Made by a program: the position numbers and the translations under genes. This document shows, one piece after another, positions 26,721 through 34,710 of a DNA stretch of 34,710 nucleotides; positions within the stretch are counted from its first letter, which is position 1; every line of letters begins with the position of its first letter. The notes under the pieces are model-generated. The model saw nothing but the letters and a program-made list of their open reading frames with translations, searched no databases and was not told the DNA's origin. The DNA comes from Acidobacteriota bacterium. Its GTDB lineage: Bacteria > Acidobacteriota > Thermoanaerobaculia > Multivoradales > JBCCEF01. Where the stretch lies: NCBI GenBank assembly GCA_039028635.1, contig JBCCHV010000069.1, forward strand, positions 1 to 34,710, given 5' to 3'.

Positions 26721-27398
26721 TCAACGCCCCTTGAAGGCCACTCGGTAGAGCACCGCAGCGGCGAGGCCGCCGATCGCTGGACCGACCAGGTAGACCCAGA
26801 AGTCGGCGAAGTTGCCGGTCGCCAGCGCCGGACCGAGGGTGCGCGCCGGATTGAGGCTGGCACCGGTCAACGGTCCGCCCATCAGGATGCAGAAGGTCAG
26901 CGTCAGGCCGATGGCGATGCCGGCCTGGTTGCCCGCCTTGCCGCTGATGCCGGCGTTGAAAACGGCGTTGACCAGGAAAAAGGTGAGCAGCGCCTCGATC
27001 ACCACGCCCATCACCGGCGTCACCTGGATGGTGGCATCGCCGACCTCCAGGGACTGCGCCAAGGTGGTGGCGCCGAGACCGGTCTCGGTGCCACCCAGGC
27101 AGTAGGCGAGGGTGAAGCCGGCGACGGCGCCGCCGGCGAGCTGGACCACGATATAGCTGATCGCCTTGCCGGCATCGATCGCGCCACCGGCCCACAGACC
27201 GAGGGTGACGGCGGGGTTGATGTGGGTGCCGGATAGATGGCCATAGGCATAGGCGAAGCCCAGCACCACCAGACCGTGGGCCAGGGCCACGCCCACCAGC
27301 CCGCCGATGCCGAGGGCGCCGGCGCCGGCGCCGATGAAGACCAGGGCGAAGGTGCCCACGAACTCTGCGACCAATGCCGTCGAAAGACTTGGTTTCAT
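26721..27398 (-). CDS. MIP-family channel (aquaporin-like) with TIP-like selectivity filter
   Basis: The 225-residue protein has six membrane helices and both half-helix motifs: HINPAVT (NPA at 61-63) and SLNPARTLGPAL (NPA at 183-185). By direct register with E. coli AqpZ, the selectivity filter is His41 (AqpZ Phe43), Ile171 (His174), Ala180 (Thr183) and Arg186 (Arg189). This H/I/A/R set resembles plant TIP channels, which pass ammonia, urea or peroxide besides water. This goes beyond the strict water filter of AqpZ and lacks the GlpF pattern. AGAGGAGA precedes the ATG. It is the first gene of the operon with hyuA, hyuB and the NRAMP-like gene. Confidence 0.92.
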   Translation of the reverse strand: MKPSLSTALVAEFVGTFALVFIGAGAGALGIGGLVGVALAHGLVVLGFAYAYGHLSGTHINPAVTLGLWAGGAIDAGKAISYIVVQLAGGAVAGFTLAYCLGGTETGLGATTLAQSLEVGDATIQVTPVMGVVIEALLTFFLVNAVFNAGISGKAGNQAGIAIGLTLTFCILMGGPLTGASLNPARTLGPALATGNFADFWVYLVGPAIGGLAAAVLYRVAFKGR

Positions 27399-27475
27399 GC
27401 GCAGTCTCCTCTAGCGGACCGGTGGCGACGAGACCAGCGCGGTCCGCGAAATCGATCAATCGAAGGATGCGCTGA

Positions 27476-28663
27476 TTATAGCGACGCCGGGGCCTCCGGC
27501 GGCGGCCCGACGACCTGATTGCGGCCCGACCCCTTGGCTTCGTAGAGGCGCTCGTCGGCAAGGGCCAGGACCTGACGCAAGGACGATCCCTCGCGCGGAA
27601 AGCAGGCCGCCCCGACGCTGACCGTCATCGGAGCCGAGCGACCACCCCAGAGCGGCACCGGCGACTCGGCGACGGTGCGGCGGATGGCCTCCATGCGCTC
27701 GATGGCGCGGGCCGGCGCGAGGCCGACGACGATCACCGAGAATTCCTCACCGCCGTAGCGGGCGACGACGTCCGAGGAGCGGAAGGAAGCTCGCAGCACC
27801 GAGCCGATGACGCGCAAGGCCTCGTCGCCGGCGCTGTGGCCATAGGTGTCGTTGAAGCTCTTGAAGTGATCGATGTCGATCATCGCGCAGAGGGCCGATT
27901 CGCGACGGTGCTCGATGCGCGCCGCGTCCTCTTCGAGGCGCTCGTCGAAATAGCGCCGACTCATCACGCCGGTGAGGAGATCGCGAGAAGACAGACTGCG
28001 CAGCTCTCGACCGCGCACTACCAGGGTGGCCGCCAGCAGAGTCGCCGCCAGCAGCAAGACCACCCGCGCCGCCTCGTCGACCCAGGCGTTGAGGGCGGTG
28101 GGGGCCTCCGGCACCAGGCCCTGCACCCAGTGCTCGACCACCACGTACTGCAGCGCCGCCGCGAAACCGGTGACGACACAGACCCGCACATCGAAGCGCA
28201 GAGTGGTGGCGAAAATCGCCAGGAAATAAATCAGGAAGACGACCTCGCGACCGGGTCCCGCAGGACCCTGGCCGAAGAGCGCCGAAGCCAGCAGAGCGGC
28301 GCTCACCAGGGTGACGTCGAGGAGACTGCTGGCGAAACCCAGCCAAGGCAGCTGGCCGTAACGCCGCAGGACGCGGTAGACGATCAGGGTCTGGACGAAG
28401 AGCACCCCGACGAGCAGGAATCCCGCCTGCACCGACGGGCGCTGCGGGTCGAGCACCAGCCCCATGGCTGGGATGATCAGGACGAAGAGACCGAGAACCG
28501 CCCGAACCTGGGCCACCAACAGCTCGCCGGAAGCACCGGCATGGCGAAAGGCGGGGTCGGGCTTGACCCAAAGCTGACCGAGAACCAGCCCCAAACGCCC
28601 TCCCCGGCGAGCTCGAGCCCTGCTAGCTCCGGCACGGCTAGCTCCGGCACTGGCGGCTTCCAA
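27476..28663 (-). CDS. Membrane diguanylate cyclase (GGDEF) with I-site
   Basis: From the chosen TTG the protein has 395 residues: a low-complexity leader, six predicted membrane helices (about 50-218), then a GGDEF domain. RDLLTGVMSRRYF opens the domain, DIDHFKSFND (263-272) holds metal and substrate residues, and the catalytic loop is GGEEF (304-308), an active variant. RSSD (295-298) five residues before it is the product-inhibition I-site. It should make cyclic di-GMP at the inner membrane in response to an unknown signal read by the membrane part. The start is ambiguous: TTG 28663 has GGAGGGG about 6 bases before it, whereas an in-frame ATG at 28936 would add about 90 residues of implausible, unstructured leader. 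Confidence 0.88.
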   Translation of the reverse strand: MEAASAGASRAGASRARARRGGRLGLVLGQLWVKPDPAFRHAGASGELLVAQVRAVLGLFVLIIPAMGLVLDPQRPSVQAGFLLVGVLFVQTLIVYRVLRRYGQLPWLGFASSLLDVTLVSAALLASALFGQGPAGPGREVVFLIYFLAIFATTLRFDVRVCVVTGFAAALQYVVVEHWVQGLVPEAPTALNAWVDEAARVVLLLAATLLAATLVVRGRELRSLSSRDLLTGVMSRRYFDERLEEDAARIEHRRESALCAMIDIDHFKSFNDTYGHSAGDEALRVIGSVLRASFRSSDVVARYGGEEFSVIVVGLAPARAIERMEAIRRTVAESPVPLWGGRSAPMTVSVGAACFPREGSSLRQVLALADERLYEAKGSGRNQVVGPPPEAPASL

Positions 28664-29022
28664 TTCGCTCCCCTCCGGCCGTGATGACGGCGTCAGCGAC
28701 GAACCTACAAATTGGCATGTGGCAAGAAATCGAAGGGATCGCGTCCAGCCATCCCACGACGGTGCTCGGTGGCCGCCAAATCCTGCCCCACGCCAGGATG
28801 ATCGCCCAAGGCTACCATCGCCGGCCGCAGGGCTCCCTGGGACGGCTTCGGACCCGCGATGTCCACAGGGCGCCTTGACGGCAGCGGAGGATTCGCCGCG
28901 TCCGCCTTCATCCCCTCGTAACGTACTGTTGGTCATGAACCCCGATACAGGGAGGAATGGGGTTTCGGCTGGTCGTCGTCAGGCTTCCCGGACCTCGACC
29001 GACGGACACTAGAATGACTGCC
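28664..29022. other. Divergent intergenic region between the diguanylate cyclase and lhr
   Basis: About 360 bases without a convincing gene. The only structures seen are a weak hairpin with AACCCC (28938-28943) and GGGGTT (28959-28964) arms, and a TAGAAT -10 hexamer (29010-29015) just before lhr. No cyclic di-GMP riboswitch consensus was recognised on either strand. Confidence 0.5.
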
Positions 29023-29025
29023 ATG
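29010..29025 (+). promoter_or_regulatory. Leaderless -10 element of lhr
   Basis: TAGAAT (29010-29015) matches the -10 consensus at five of six bases and ends 7 bases before ATG 29023, with no ribosome site. Initiation would fall on or next to the start codon. The hexamer overlaps the upstream ATG at 29014, which argues against that start. Confidence 0.45.
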
Positions 29026-32000
29026 GTAGAGACGTCGACCAACCGCTCGCAGCCACCCCTGGCGGCCTTCCATCCCGCCGTCGAGCAGTGGTTCGGCCGC
29101 GCCTTCGAAGCCCCAACGGCGGCCCAGAACCTGGCCTGGCAAGCCATCCAGCAAGGGAACCACACCCTGATCGCGGCGCCCACCGGCTCCGGCAAGACCC
29201 TCGCCGCCTTCCTCTGCGCCCTCGACGAGCTGGTGCGCGAGGGGCAACAGGGCTCGCTACCGGACGAAACCCGGGTGGTTTACGTTTCCCCCCTCAAGGC
29301 GCTCTCGAACGACATCGAGCGCAACCTCGAGATCCCCCTCCGCGGCATCGCCGAGGCCCTCACGGAGCTCGGCGCGGCGCCGGTCGAGATCCGCCGGGCG
29401 GTGCGCACCGGCGACACGCCGCAGCGCGAGCGCAGCCAGGTTTTCCGCCGACCGCCGCAGGTGCTCGTCACCACTCCCGAGTCGCTCTACATCTTGCTCA
29501 CCAGCAAGAGCGGCCGGCGCCTCCTCGCCCCCTGCCGCACGGTGATCGTCGACGAGATCCACGCCGTCGCCGGCGACAAGCGCGGCAGCCACCTCGCCCT
29601 CTCCCTCGAGCGACTGCGCAAGCTGGTCGCCGACCACGGCGGTCACCTGCGCCGCATCGGCCTGTCGGCGACCCAGAACCCGATTTCCGAAGTGGCCCAC
29701 TTCCTGGTCCCCGGCGAAGAGCCCTGCACGGTGGTCGACACCGGCCACTCGCGAACCCTCGACCTCGCCCTCGAGGTTCCCGACTCACCCCTCGAAGCGG
29801 TGCTCTCGAACGAGGTCTGGGAGGAGATCTACGATCACCTGGCGGAGCAGATCACCGCCCACACCACCACTCTGGTGTTCGTCAACACCCGACGCCTGGC
29901 GGAGCGGGTGGCGCGGCACCTCGCCGAACGCCTCGGCAACGACGCCATCACCTCGCACCACGGTAGCCTGGCGAAGGAGAAACGCCTCGACGCCGAGCAA
30001 CGGCTGAAGGCCGGCACGTTGCAAGGGCTGGTCGCCACCGCCTCTCTCGAGATGGGCATCGACGTCGGCAGCATCGACCTGGTCTGCCAGATCGGCTCGC
30101 CGCGCTCCATCGCCACCCTGCTGCAGCGCGTCGGCCGCTCCGGCCATCACCTCGCCGCCACCCCCAAGGGACGCATTTACCCGCTCACCCGCGACGAGCT
30201 GGTCGAGTGCACCGCCCTCCTCGATGCCGTCGAACGCGGCGAGCTCGATCGCCTGATCTGGCCGGTCGAGCCGATCGACGTCCTGGCGCAACAAATGGTT
30301 GCCGCCGTCGCTTGTGAAGACTGGCGGGAAGACGACCTCTACGCCCTGGTGCGCTCGAGCTGGCCTTACCGCAACTTGCCTCGGACGCGCTTCGATGCCG
30401 TCGTCGCGATGCTCGCCGACGGCTTCAGCACCGCCATCGGACGGCGCGGCGCCTACCTCCATCGCGACGCCGTCGAGGGTCGCCTGCGAGCCCGCCGCGG
30501 CGCCCGCCTCACCGCCCTGACCTCCGGTGGTGCGATCCCCGACACCGCCGATTTCGATGTCGTCCTCGAGCCCGAGGGCGCCACCGTCGGCAGCGTCGAC
30601 GAGGACTTCGCCGTCGAAAGCCTGCCCGGTGACGTCTTCCAGCTCGGCAACTCGTCCTGGCGCATCCTGCGCATCGAGCAAGGCCGGGTGCGAGTCGAAG
30701 ACGCGCGCGGCGAGCCGCCCAGCATTCCCTTCTGGTTCGGCGAGATGCCGGGCCGCACGAACGAGCTGTCGGCCGCCGTCTCACGGCTGCGGGTCAGCAT
30801 CGCCCAGGACATCGGCGACGGCTCCGCCGAAGGGCGGGCGTGCGCCGCCGCCAACCTCGCCGAGCGCCTGCCCCTGCCGCCGGCGGCGGCCACCCAGCTA
30901 ATCGACTACATCGCCGCCGCCCACCGCGCCCTGGGCACCGTGCCGAGCCAGCAAAACTTGGTGCTGGAGCGCTTCTTCGACGGCGCCGGGGATCTCCACC
31001 TGGTGCTCCACTCGCCCTTCGGCAGCCGCATCAACCGCGCCTGGGGGCTGGCGCTGCGCAAGCGCTTCTGCCGCAAGTTCAATTTCGAGCTGCAGGCCGC
31101 CGCCAGCGACAACGCCATCCTGCTGTCCCTCGGCCCGTCGCACTCCTTCCCCCTCGCCGAAGTCTTTCGCTACCTCAGCTCCGGGAGTGTCCGCGACCTC
31201 CTGATCCAGGCCCTCCTCGACGCCCCGATGTTCGGCGTTCGCTGGCGCTGGAACGCCTCCCGGGCCCTCGCCCTGCCGCGCTTCCGCGGCGGCCGCCGGG
31301 TGCCGCCGCCGCTGCAGCGGCAGGCCGCCGAGGACCTCGTCGCCGTGGTCTTTCCGGATCAGCTCGCCTGCCTCGAGACCATCTCCGGCGACCGCGAGGT
31401 GCCGGACCATCCCTTGGTCGAGGAGACCCTTCAGGACTGTCTTCAGGACGCCATGGATCTACAAGGCCTCGAGGCCGTCCTCGAAGCGCTCGAAAGCGGC
31501 CGTCTGACCACCGTCGCCAAGGACCTCACGGAGCCCTCGCCCTGGGCTCACGAGATTCTCAACGCCATGCCCTATGCCTTCCTCGACGACGCGCCCCTCG
31601 AAGAGCGACGCAGCCGAGCGGTGATCACCCGCCGCTGGGCCGATCCCGAGTCGGCCGAAGATTTCGGCATTCTCGACCGCGAGGCCATCGAGCGGGTGCG
31701 CTCCGAGGCGCGACCCGACGCCCGCGACGGCGAGGAGCTGCACGACGCCCTGATGATCTATGGCTACCTGCCGCCCCTCGCCGGCCTCGCAGAAGGCTGG
31801 CTGCAAAGCCTCGGCCACGCCGGCCGGGCGGCATGCCTCACCACCAGCGGGGGGACCGAGATCTGGATCGCCGCCGAACGCCTCGACCAGGCCGAGGCGG
31901 CCTTCGAGATCGCCGACCTGGCGCCCCCAATCGATTTTCCGGAGCGACTCGAGCGGCGCCCTTGGACCGCCGAAGACGCCCAGGTCGAGCTGCTGCGCGG

Positions 32001-33363
32001 CCGCCTCGAAGCCCTCGGGCCGGTCACCGTCGCCGACCTCGCCGCCGAGTCCGGCCTGCCGGAAGCCGCCGTCGCCGCGGCCCTCGGCCGCCTCGAGAAC
32101 GAAGGCTTCGTGCTCCGCGGGGCCTTCACCGGGAGCGAAGAGGAGTGGTGCGAGCGCCGCCTGCTGGCGCGTATCCACCGCTACACCCTCGGCCGTCTGC
32201 GGCGCGAGATCGAGCCCGTCGACCGGCGTACCCTGGGGAGGTATCTGGTCGAATGGCACGGCCTGCAGGAAGTCGACCGCGGCTCCGGCCTCGACGCCCT
32301 GGCGGCGGTCCTCGAGCAGCTCGAGGGCTTCGCCGCCCCGGCGGCGGCCTGGGAGTCGGACCTCTTGCCGGCCCGGGTCGCCGACTATCAGCCGGCGTGG
32401 CTCGACCAGCTCTGCCTCTCCGGCCGCTACCTCTGGTGCCGACCGATCGCTCCATCGACGCTGCGGCGCGCCGCCCCTCTGCGCACCACACCCATCACGC
32501 TGCTGCGCCGGGAGAACCTCGCCGACCTCGCGGCCATCGAAGCACCCGATCCGGCGACCCTGGCGGCGGCACCGCGAGCCGTCTTCGAGGTCTTGGCGGA
32601 GAGCGGTGCCTGCTTCTTCTCGGACCTGGTCCTGAAAACCGGCCTGCTCGCCACCCACACCGAGGAAGCCCTCGCCGAGCTCGCCGCCCGCGGTCTGGTC
32701 ACCTCGGACAGCTTCGCCGGCCTGCGGGCCCTCCTGGTGCCGCCATCGAAGCGACCGACACCCCAGTGGCGCGGCGGCCGCAGCCGCGGTCCCCGCTCGC
32801 CGGTTCAAAGCTCCCTCGAGAGCGCCGGGCGCTGGTCCCTACTGACGGCGCCGCCGGCGCGCGAGCCGGCGGAGACCGTCGCCGGCACCCTGTTGCGCCG
32901 CTATGGCGTCGTCTTTCGCGCTCTCCTCGGTCGCGAAGAGCGCACCGTGCCCTGGCGCGAGCTGCTCTACTGCCTGCGCCGCTGGGAAGCCCGCGGCGAG
33001 ATTCGCGGCGGGCGTTTCGTCAGCGGATTCTCGGGGGAGCAGTTCGCCCTGCCGGAGGCCGTGGCGGCGTTGCGGCGAGCTCGCCGCAACCCACAAGGGC
33101 GCCTCTCCCTGAGCGCCGCCGACCCCCTCAACCTGGCCGGCATCATCACTCCGGGAGCGCGCCTGCCGGCCCTCACCGGCAACCGCCTGCTGCTCGAAGA
33201 CGGCCTGCCGCAGGCCTTCTTCGAAAGCGGCACGACCCGCTTCCTCGGCGATGCCCCCAGCGACCCGGTGGAGCGCAGCCAAGCCGAGCGCCTGCTGCGG
33301 CGCCTACCGGTGCCCTCCTCCTGGACCACCCTGACGGGCCCCCCGACCGGCCAGCCGTCATGA
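29023..33363 (+). CDS. lhr: Lhr-family ATP-dependent DNA helicase, full length
   Basis: Lhr is a large superfamily 2 helicase with 3'-5' translocation, linked to DNA repair. The ~1446-residue protein carries Walker [28 protein letters not shown], the DEIH box, GLSATQNP (motif III), [34 protein letters not shown] and QRVGRSGHH (motif VI). The Lhr winged-helix and beta-barrel core follow, then the long C-terminal extension with further winged helices ([18 protein letters not shown]). This makes it full-length Lhr rather than Lhr-Core. An in-frame ATG at 29014 is the alternative start; 29023 is preferred from the -10 position. The alpha/beta hydrolase gene starts within its stop codon (ATGA). 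Confidence 0.93.
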   Translation: MVETSTNRSQPPLAAFHPAVEQWFGRAFEAPTAAQNLAWQAIQQGNHTLIAAPTGSGKTLAAFLCALDELVREGQQGSLPDETRVVYVSPLKALSNDIERNLEIPLRGIAEALTELGAAPVEIRRAVRTGDTPQRERSQVFRRPPQVLVTTPESLYILLTSKSGRRLLAPCRTVIVDEIHAVAGDKRGSHLALSLERLRKLVADHGGHLRRIGLSATQNPISEVAHFLVPGEEPCTVVDTGHSRTLDLALEVPDSPLEAVLSNEVWEEIYDHLAEQITAHTTTLVFVNTRRLAERVARHLAERLGNDAITSHHGSLAKEKRLDAEQRLKAGTLQGLVATASLEMGIDVGSIDLVCQIGSPRSIATLLQRVGRSGHHLAATPKGRIYPLTRDELVECTALLDAVERGELDRLIWPVEPIDVLAQQMVAAVACEDWREDDLYALVRSSWPYRNLPRTRFDAVVAMLADGFSTAIGRRGAYLHRDAVEGRLRARRGARLTALTSGGAIPDTADFDVVLEPEGATVGSVDEDFAVESLPGDVFQLGNSSWRILRIEQGRVRVEDARGEPPSIPFWFGEMPGRTNELSAAVSRLRVSIAQDIGDGSAEGRACAAANLAERLPLPPAAATQLIDYIAAAHRALGTVPSQQNLVLERFFDGAGDLHLVLHSPFGSRINRAWGLALRKRFCRKFNFELQAAASDNAILLSLGPSHSFPLAEVFRYLSSGSVRDLLIQALLDAPMFGVRWRWNASRALALPRFRGGRRVPPPLQRQAAEDLVAVVFPDQLACLETISGDREVPDHPLVEETLQDCLQDAMDLQGLEAVLEALESGRLTTVAKDLTEPSPWAHEILNAMPYAFLDDAPLEERRSRAVITRRWADPESAEDFGILDREAIERVRSEARPDARDGEELHDALMIYGYLPPLAGLAEGWLQSLGHAGRAACLTTSGGTEIWIAAERLDQAEAAFEIADLAPPIDFPERLERRPWTAEDAQVELLRGRLEALGPVTVADLAAESGLPEAAVAAALGRLENEGFVLRGAFTGSEEEWCERRLLARIHRYTLGRLRREIEPVDRRTLGRYLVEWHGLQEVDRGSGLDALAAVLEQLEGFAAPAAAWESDLLPARVADYQPAWLDQLCLSGRYLWCRPIAPSTLRRAAPLRTTPITLLRRENLADLAAIEAPDPATLAAAPRAVFEVLAESGACFFSDLVLKTGLLATHTEEALAELAARGLVTSDSFAGLRALLVPPSKRPTPQWRGGRSRGPRSPVQSSLESAGRWSLLTAPPAREPAETVAGTLLRRYGVVFRALLGREERTVPWRELLYCLRRWEARGEIRGGRFVSGFSGEQFALPEAVAALRRARRNPQGRLSLSAADPLNLAGIITPGARLPALTGNRLLLEDGLPQAFFESGTTRFLGDAPSDPVERSQAERLLRRLPVPSSWTTLTGPPTGQPS

Positions 33364-34205
33364 GTCGAACCACCTCGGCGCCACCACCGCGTCCCGGCGC
33401 GGTCGAGGAGTACTTCGCCAGCCGGATGTTTCGCTGGCTCGCCCCACCGGTCCCCCGTCGCGGCCTGCCGGATCCCCCCGAGGGGCTCGCCCCCTGGCGC
33501 CATCTCAGCCTCGAGCGGCGCCGCGGCGGCAGCCTGTCGGCGACCTGGTACCCGCCAGTGGGAACCTTCCGCGGCGTCGTGCTGATGGTGCCGCCCTGGC
33601 TCGAATGGGGACGTTCCTACTTCCACCGCCGGGGACGGATTCAGGCCCTGCGGGGCGCCGGCTACAGCGTCCTGGCCATGGACCTCTCCGGCTTCGGTGG
33701 CAGCAAGCGGCACCACTCGCTCTACGACCGCGACGTCGAAGACGGCCTGCGCGCCGTTCGACAGCTGGTGACGCAGGGCCCTCTCCACGTCTGGGGCGTC
33801 AGCTCCGGCGGCTACTGGTCCCACGCCGCCCTCTCCCGCACCCACGCCGCCAGCGGCGCCTTCTTCGAGGACGTCTCGCCCCATCTGATCGAGTGGTCCG
33901 AGCGCATGGTGGCGCGAGGCAAGCCCTTCTACCGCTTCTTCCGGTCGGCCCTGCGACGGTCCTACGGCTTCCTCGACATTCGCCGCCACGCCCCCCACCT
34001 CGGGGTCGGCGCCGTCGCCTACGTCGGTGGCCAGCGCGACCGCGGGATTCCGCCCCAGGACACCCAATCCCTCGCCGAAGCGGCCGACGGCGAGCACCTG
34101 CTAGTGCCGCAAGCCGGCCACCTGGCGGCGATCAAGCTCGCCAACCAGGAAATCCTCGACCTAGCCCTAGCCACCTTCGCCCGCGCCGAGAAGGGTAAGG
34201 ACTAG
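33360..34205 (+). CDS. Alpha/beta hydrolase
   Basis: The 281-residue cytoplasmic protein has the serine hydrolase order. An oxyanion-region [16 protein letters not shown] is near 73-88 and [11 protein letters not shown] near 105-115. The nucleophile elbow is GVSSG (146-150, Ser148). Candidate acid Asp227 lies in [12 protein letters not shown] and the base His254 in QAGHLAAIK. The substrate is unknown. The ATG overlaps the lhr stop by four bases, so the two are translated together. Lhr genes are often coupled to nucleases or phosphoesterases, so a hydrolase with a serine triad is an unusual partner. The first 45 residues are Pro/Arg-rich. Confidence 0.85.
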   Translation: MSRTTSAPPPRPGAVEEYFASRMFRWLAPPVPRRGLPDPPEGLAPWRHLSLERRRGGSLSATWYPPVGTFRGVVLMVPPWLEWGRSYFHRRGRIQALRGAGYSVLAMDLSGFGGSKRHHSLYDRDVEDGLRAVRQLVTQGPLHVWGVSSGGYWSHAALSRTHAASGAFFEDVSPHLIEWSERMVARGKPFYRFFRSALRRSYGFLDIRRHAPHLGVGAVAYVGGQRDRGIPPQDTQSLAEAADGEHLLVPQAGHLAAIKLANQEILDLALATFARAEKGKD

Positions 34206-34620
34206 CCAGCCGCCCGCACGACATGTGCGTGCGGCCCGGACCGCGCGGCCGAGGGGGTCTAGAACAGACCCCTGACTCAAGATTCAAAGAGATTAGCGGA
34301 GCGAAAGCGGTCACAAATCGACCGAGCCCTCCGAGAGGAGGGCGAGCAAGCCGGAGGCTTGTCCTCGGGGCCGCCCTGGACTGGGGTGAGGCCTAGCCGG
34401 CCGCACCGCACGACACGTGCGTGCGGCCCGGGCCGCGCAGGCGAGCGGGTCTGGAACAGACCCCAAAGATCAACATCCGACAGAGATCAGCGGAGCGAGA
34501 GCGGTCACAAATCGACCGAGCCCTCCGAGAGGAGGGCGAGCAAGCCGAAGGCTTGTCCTTGGGGGTGAGAGCCAACGACATGTGCGTTGGCTCGAGGGGG
34601 TCTGGAACAGACCCCAAAGA
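34206..34620. repeat. Tandem multi-hairpin repeat (two full units and one partial)
   Basis: Each full unit of about 190 bases contains four hairpins in the same order. A: loop ACAYGTG closed by 7-bp stems at 34214-34234, 34406-34426 and 34571-34591. B: GGGTCT stem with loop RGAAC at 34254-34272, 34447-34463 and 34597-34615. C: GCCCTCC/GGAGGGC with GAGA loop at 34326-34343 and 34520-34537. D: CAAGCC/GGCTTG with a 3-base loop at 34347-34361 and 34541-34555. A near-identical block reading about GCGGTCACAAATCGACCGAG precedes C. The third copy stops after B. Stem A is CCGCACG/CGTGCGG in copies 1 and 2 but GCCAACG/CGTTGGC in copy 3, with the loop kept. This is a structured, repeated element, possibly REP-like or transcribed. 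No gene is supported in 34206-34710. Confidence 0.75.
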
Positions 34621-34710
34621 TCAAAAGCTTCTATCGCATTACGACGCAGTAGCAACCGAGGCACAGACCTCACCGAAATTGCAGAAGTGTTTGGAGTATT
34701 TGAAGGATAA

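Noticed and set aside
28664-29009. Possible cyclic di-GMP riboswitch near the diguanylate cyclase
   Set aside because: No GEMM-type conserved core or tetraloop-receptor pattern is visible on either strand.
30840-33360. Very long second plus-strand frame overlapping lhr
   Set aside because: It is an Arg/Pro-rich shadow of lhr; only its last part, from 33360, is the real hydrolase gene.
34417-34710. 97-codon plus-strand frame through the hairpin repeats to the window end
   Set aside because: The residues come from hairpin arms, the frame is interrupted differently in the other repeat copy, and there is no ribosome site.

Overview
The window is high-GC, densely packed bacterial chromosome. The lineage is not fixed by any single marker. 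Several traits together suggest an Acidobacteriota-like, Thermoanaerobaculia-type organism: a futalosine-pathway menaquinone gene (mqnD), many secreted proteins of unknown function, a C-terminal DGFETGDTSRW tail on one of them, and an Mtb-length glutamine-dependent NAD synthetase. This placement is inference. No rRNA, tRNA or CRISPR array was seen.

Layout. 95-2497 (-): membrane-anchored SpoIIE/RsbU-type phosphatase. 2746-3144 (+): cytidine deaminase. 3171-5067 (-): mqnD preceded by a stand-alone lantibiotic-dehydratase C-terminal (thiopeptide-type) protein. 5243-7097 (+): secreted DUF1028 protein and methionine aminopeptidase. 7282-9764: Cys-rich secreted protein, SnoaL-like protein and PPK2 polyphosphate kinase. 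9973-11774 (+): two secreted proteins that together look like a split, reduced copper amine oxidase, closed by a strong terminator. 11860-13146 (-): DUF418 membrane protein. 13272-16252 (+): nadE, a 57-aa membrane protein and a 186-aa membrane protein, with a MITE-like element inserted between the last two.

16450-18498 is a lower-GC islet: a cytoplasmic solute-binding-like protein and a luciferase-domain protein (-), diverging from an HxlR regulator (+) across a nested dyad operator. 18581-21336 (-) is a marR-molybdopterin oxidoreductase pair with a 32-bp palindrome over the marR start codon. 21611-27398 (-) is a tightly overlapping four-gene operon: aquaporin, hyuA, hyuB, NRAMP-like transporter. 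27476-28663 (-) is a membrane diguanylate cyclase. 29023-34205 (+) is a full-length Lhr helicase overlapping an alpha/beta hydrolase gene. 34206-34620 holds tandem copies of a multi-hairpin element whose first stem covaries.

The most notable points are the split copper amine oxidase pair, the covarying hairpin repeats, the aquaporin/oxoprolinase/NRAMP-like operon with atypical filter and metal-site residues, the orphan LanB-C-type protein, the MITE-like insertion, and start-codon-overlapping operators with leaderless-type promoters.
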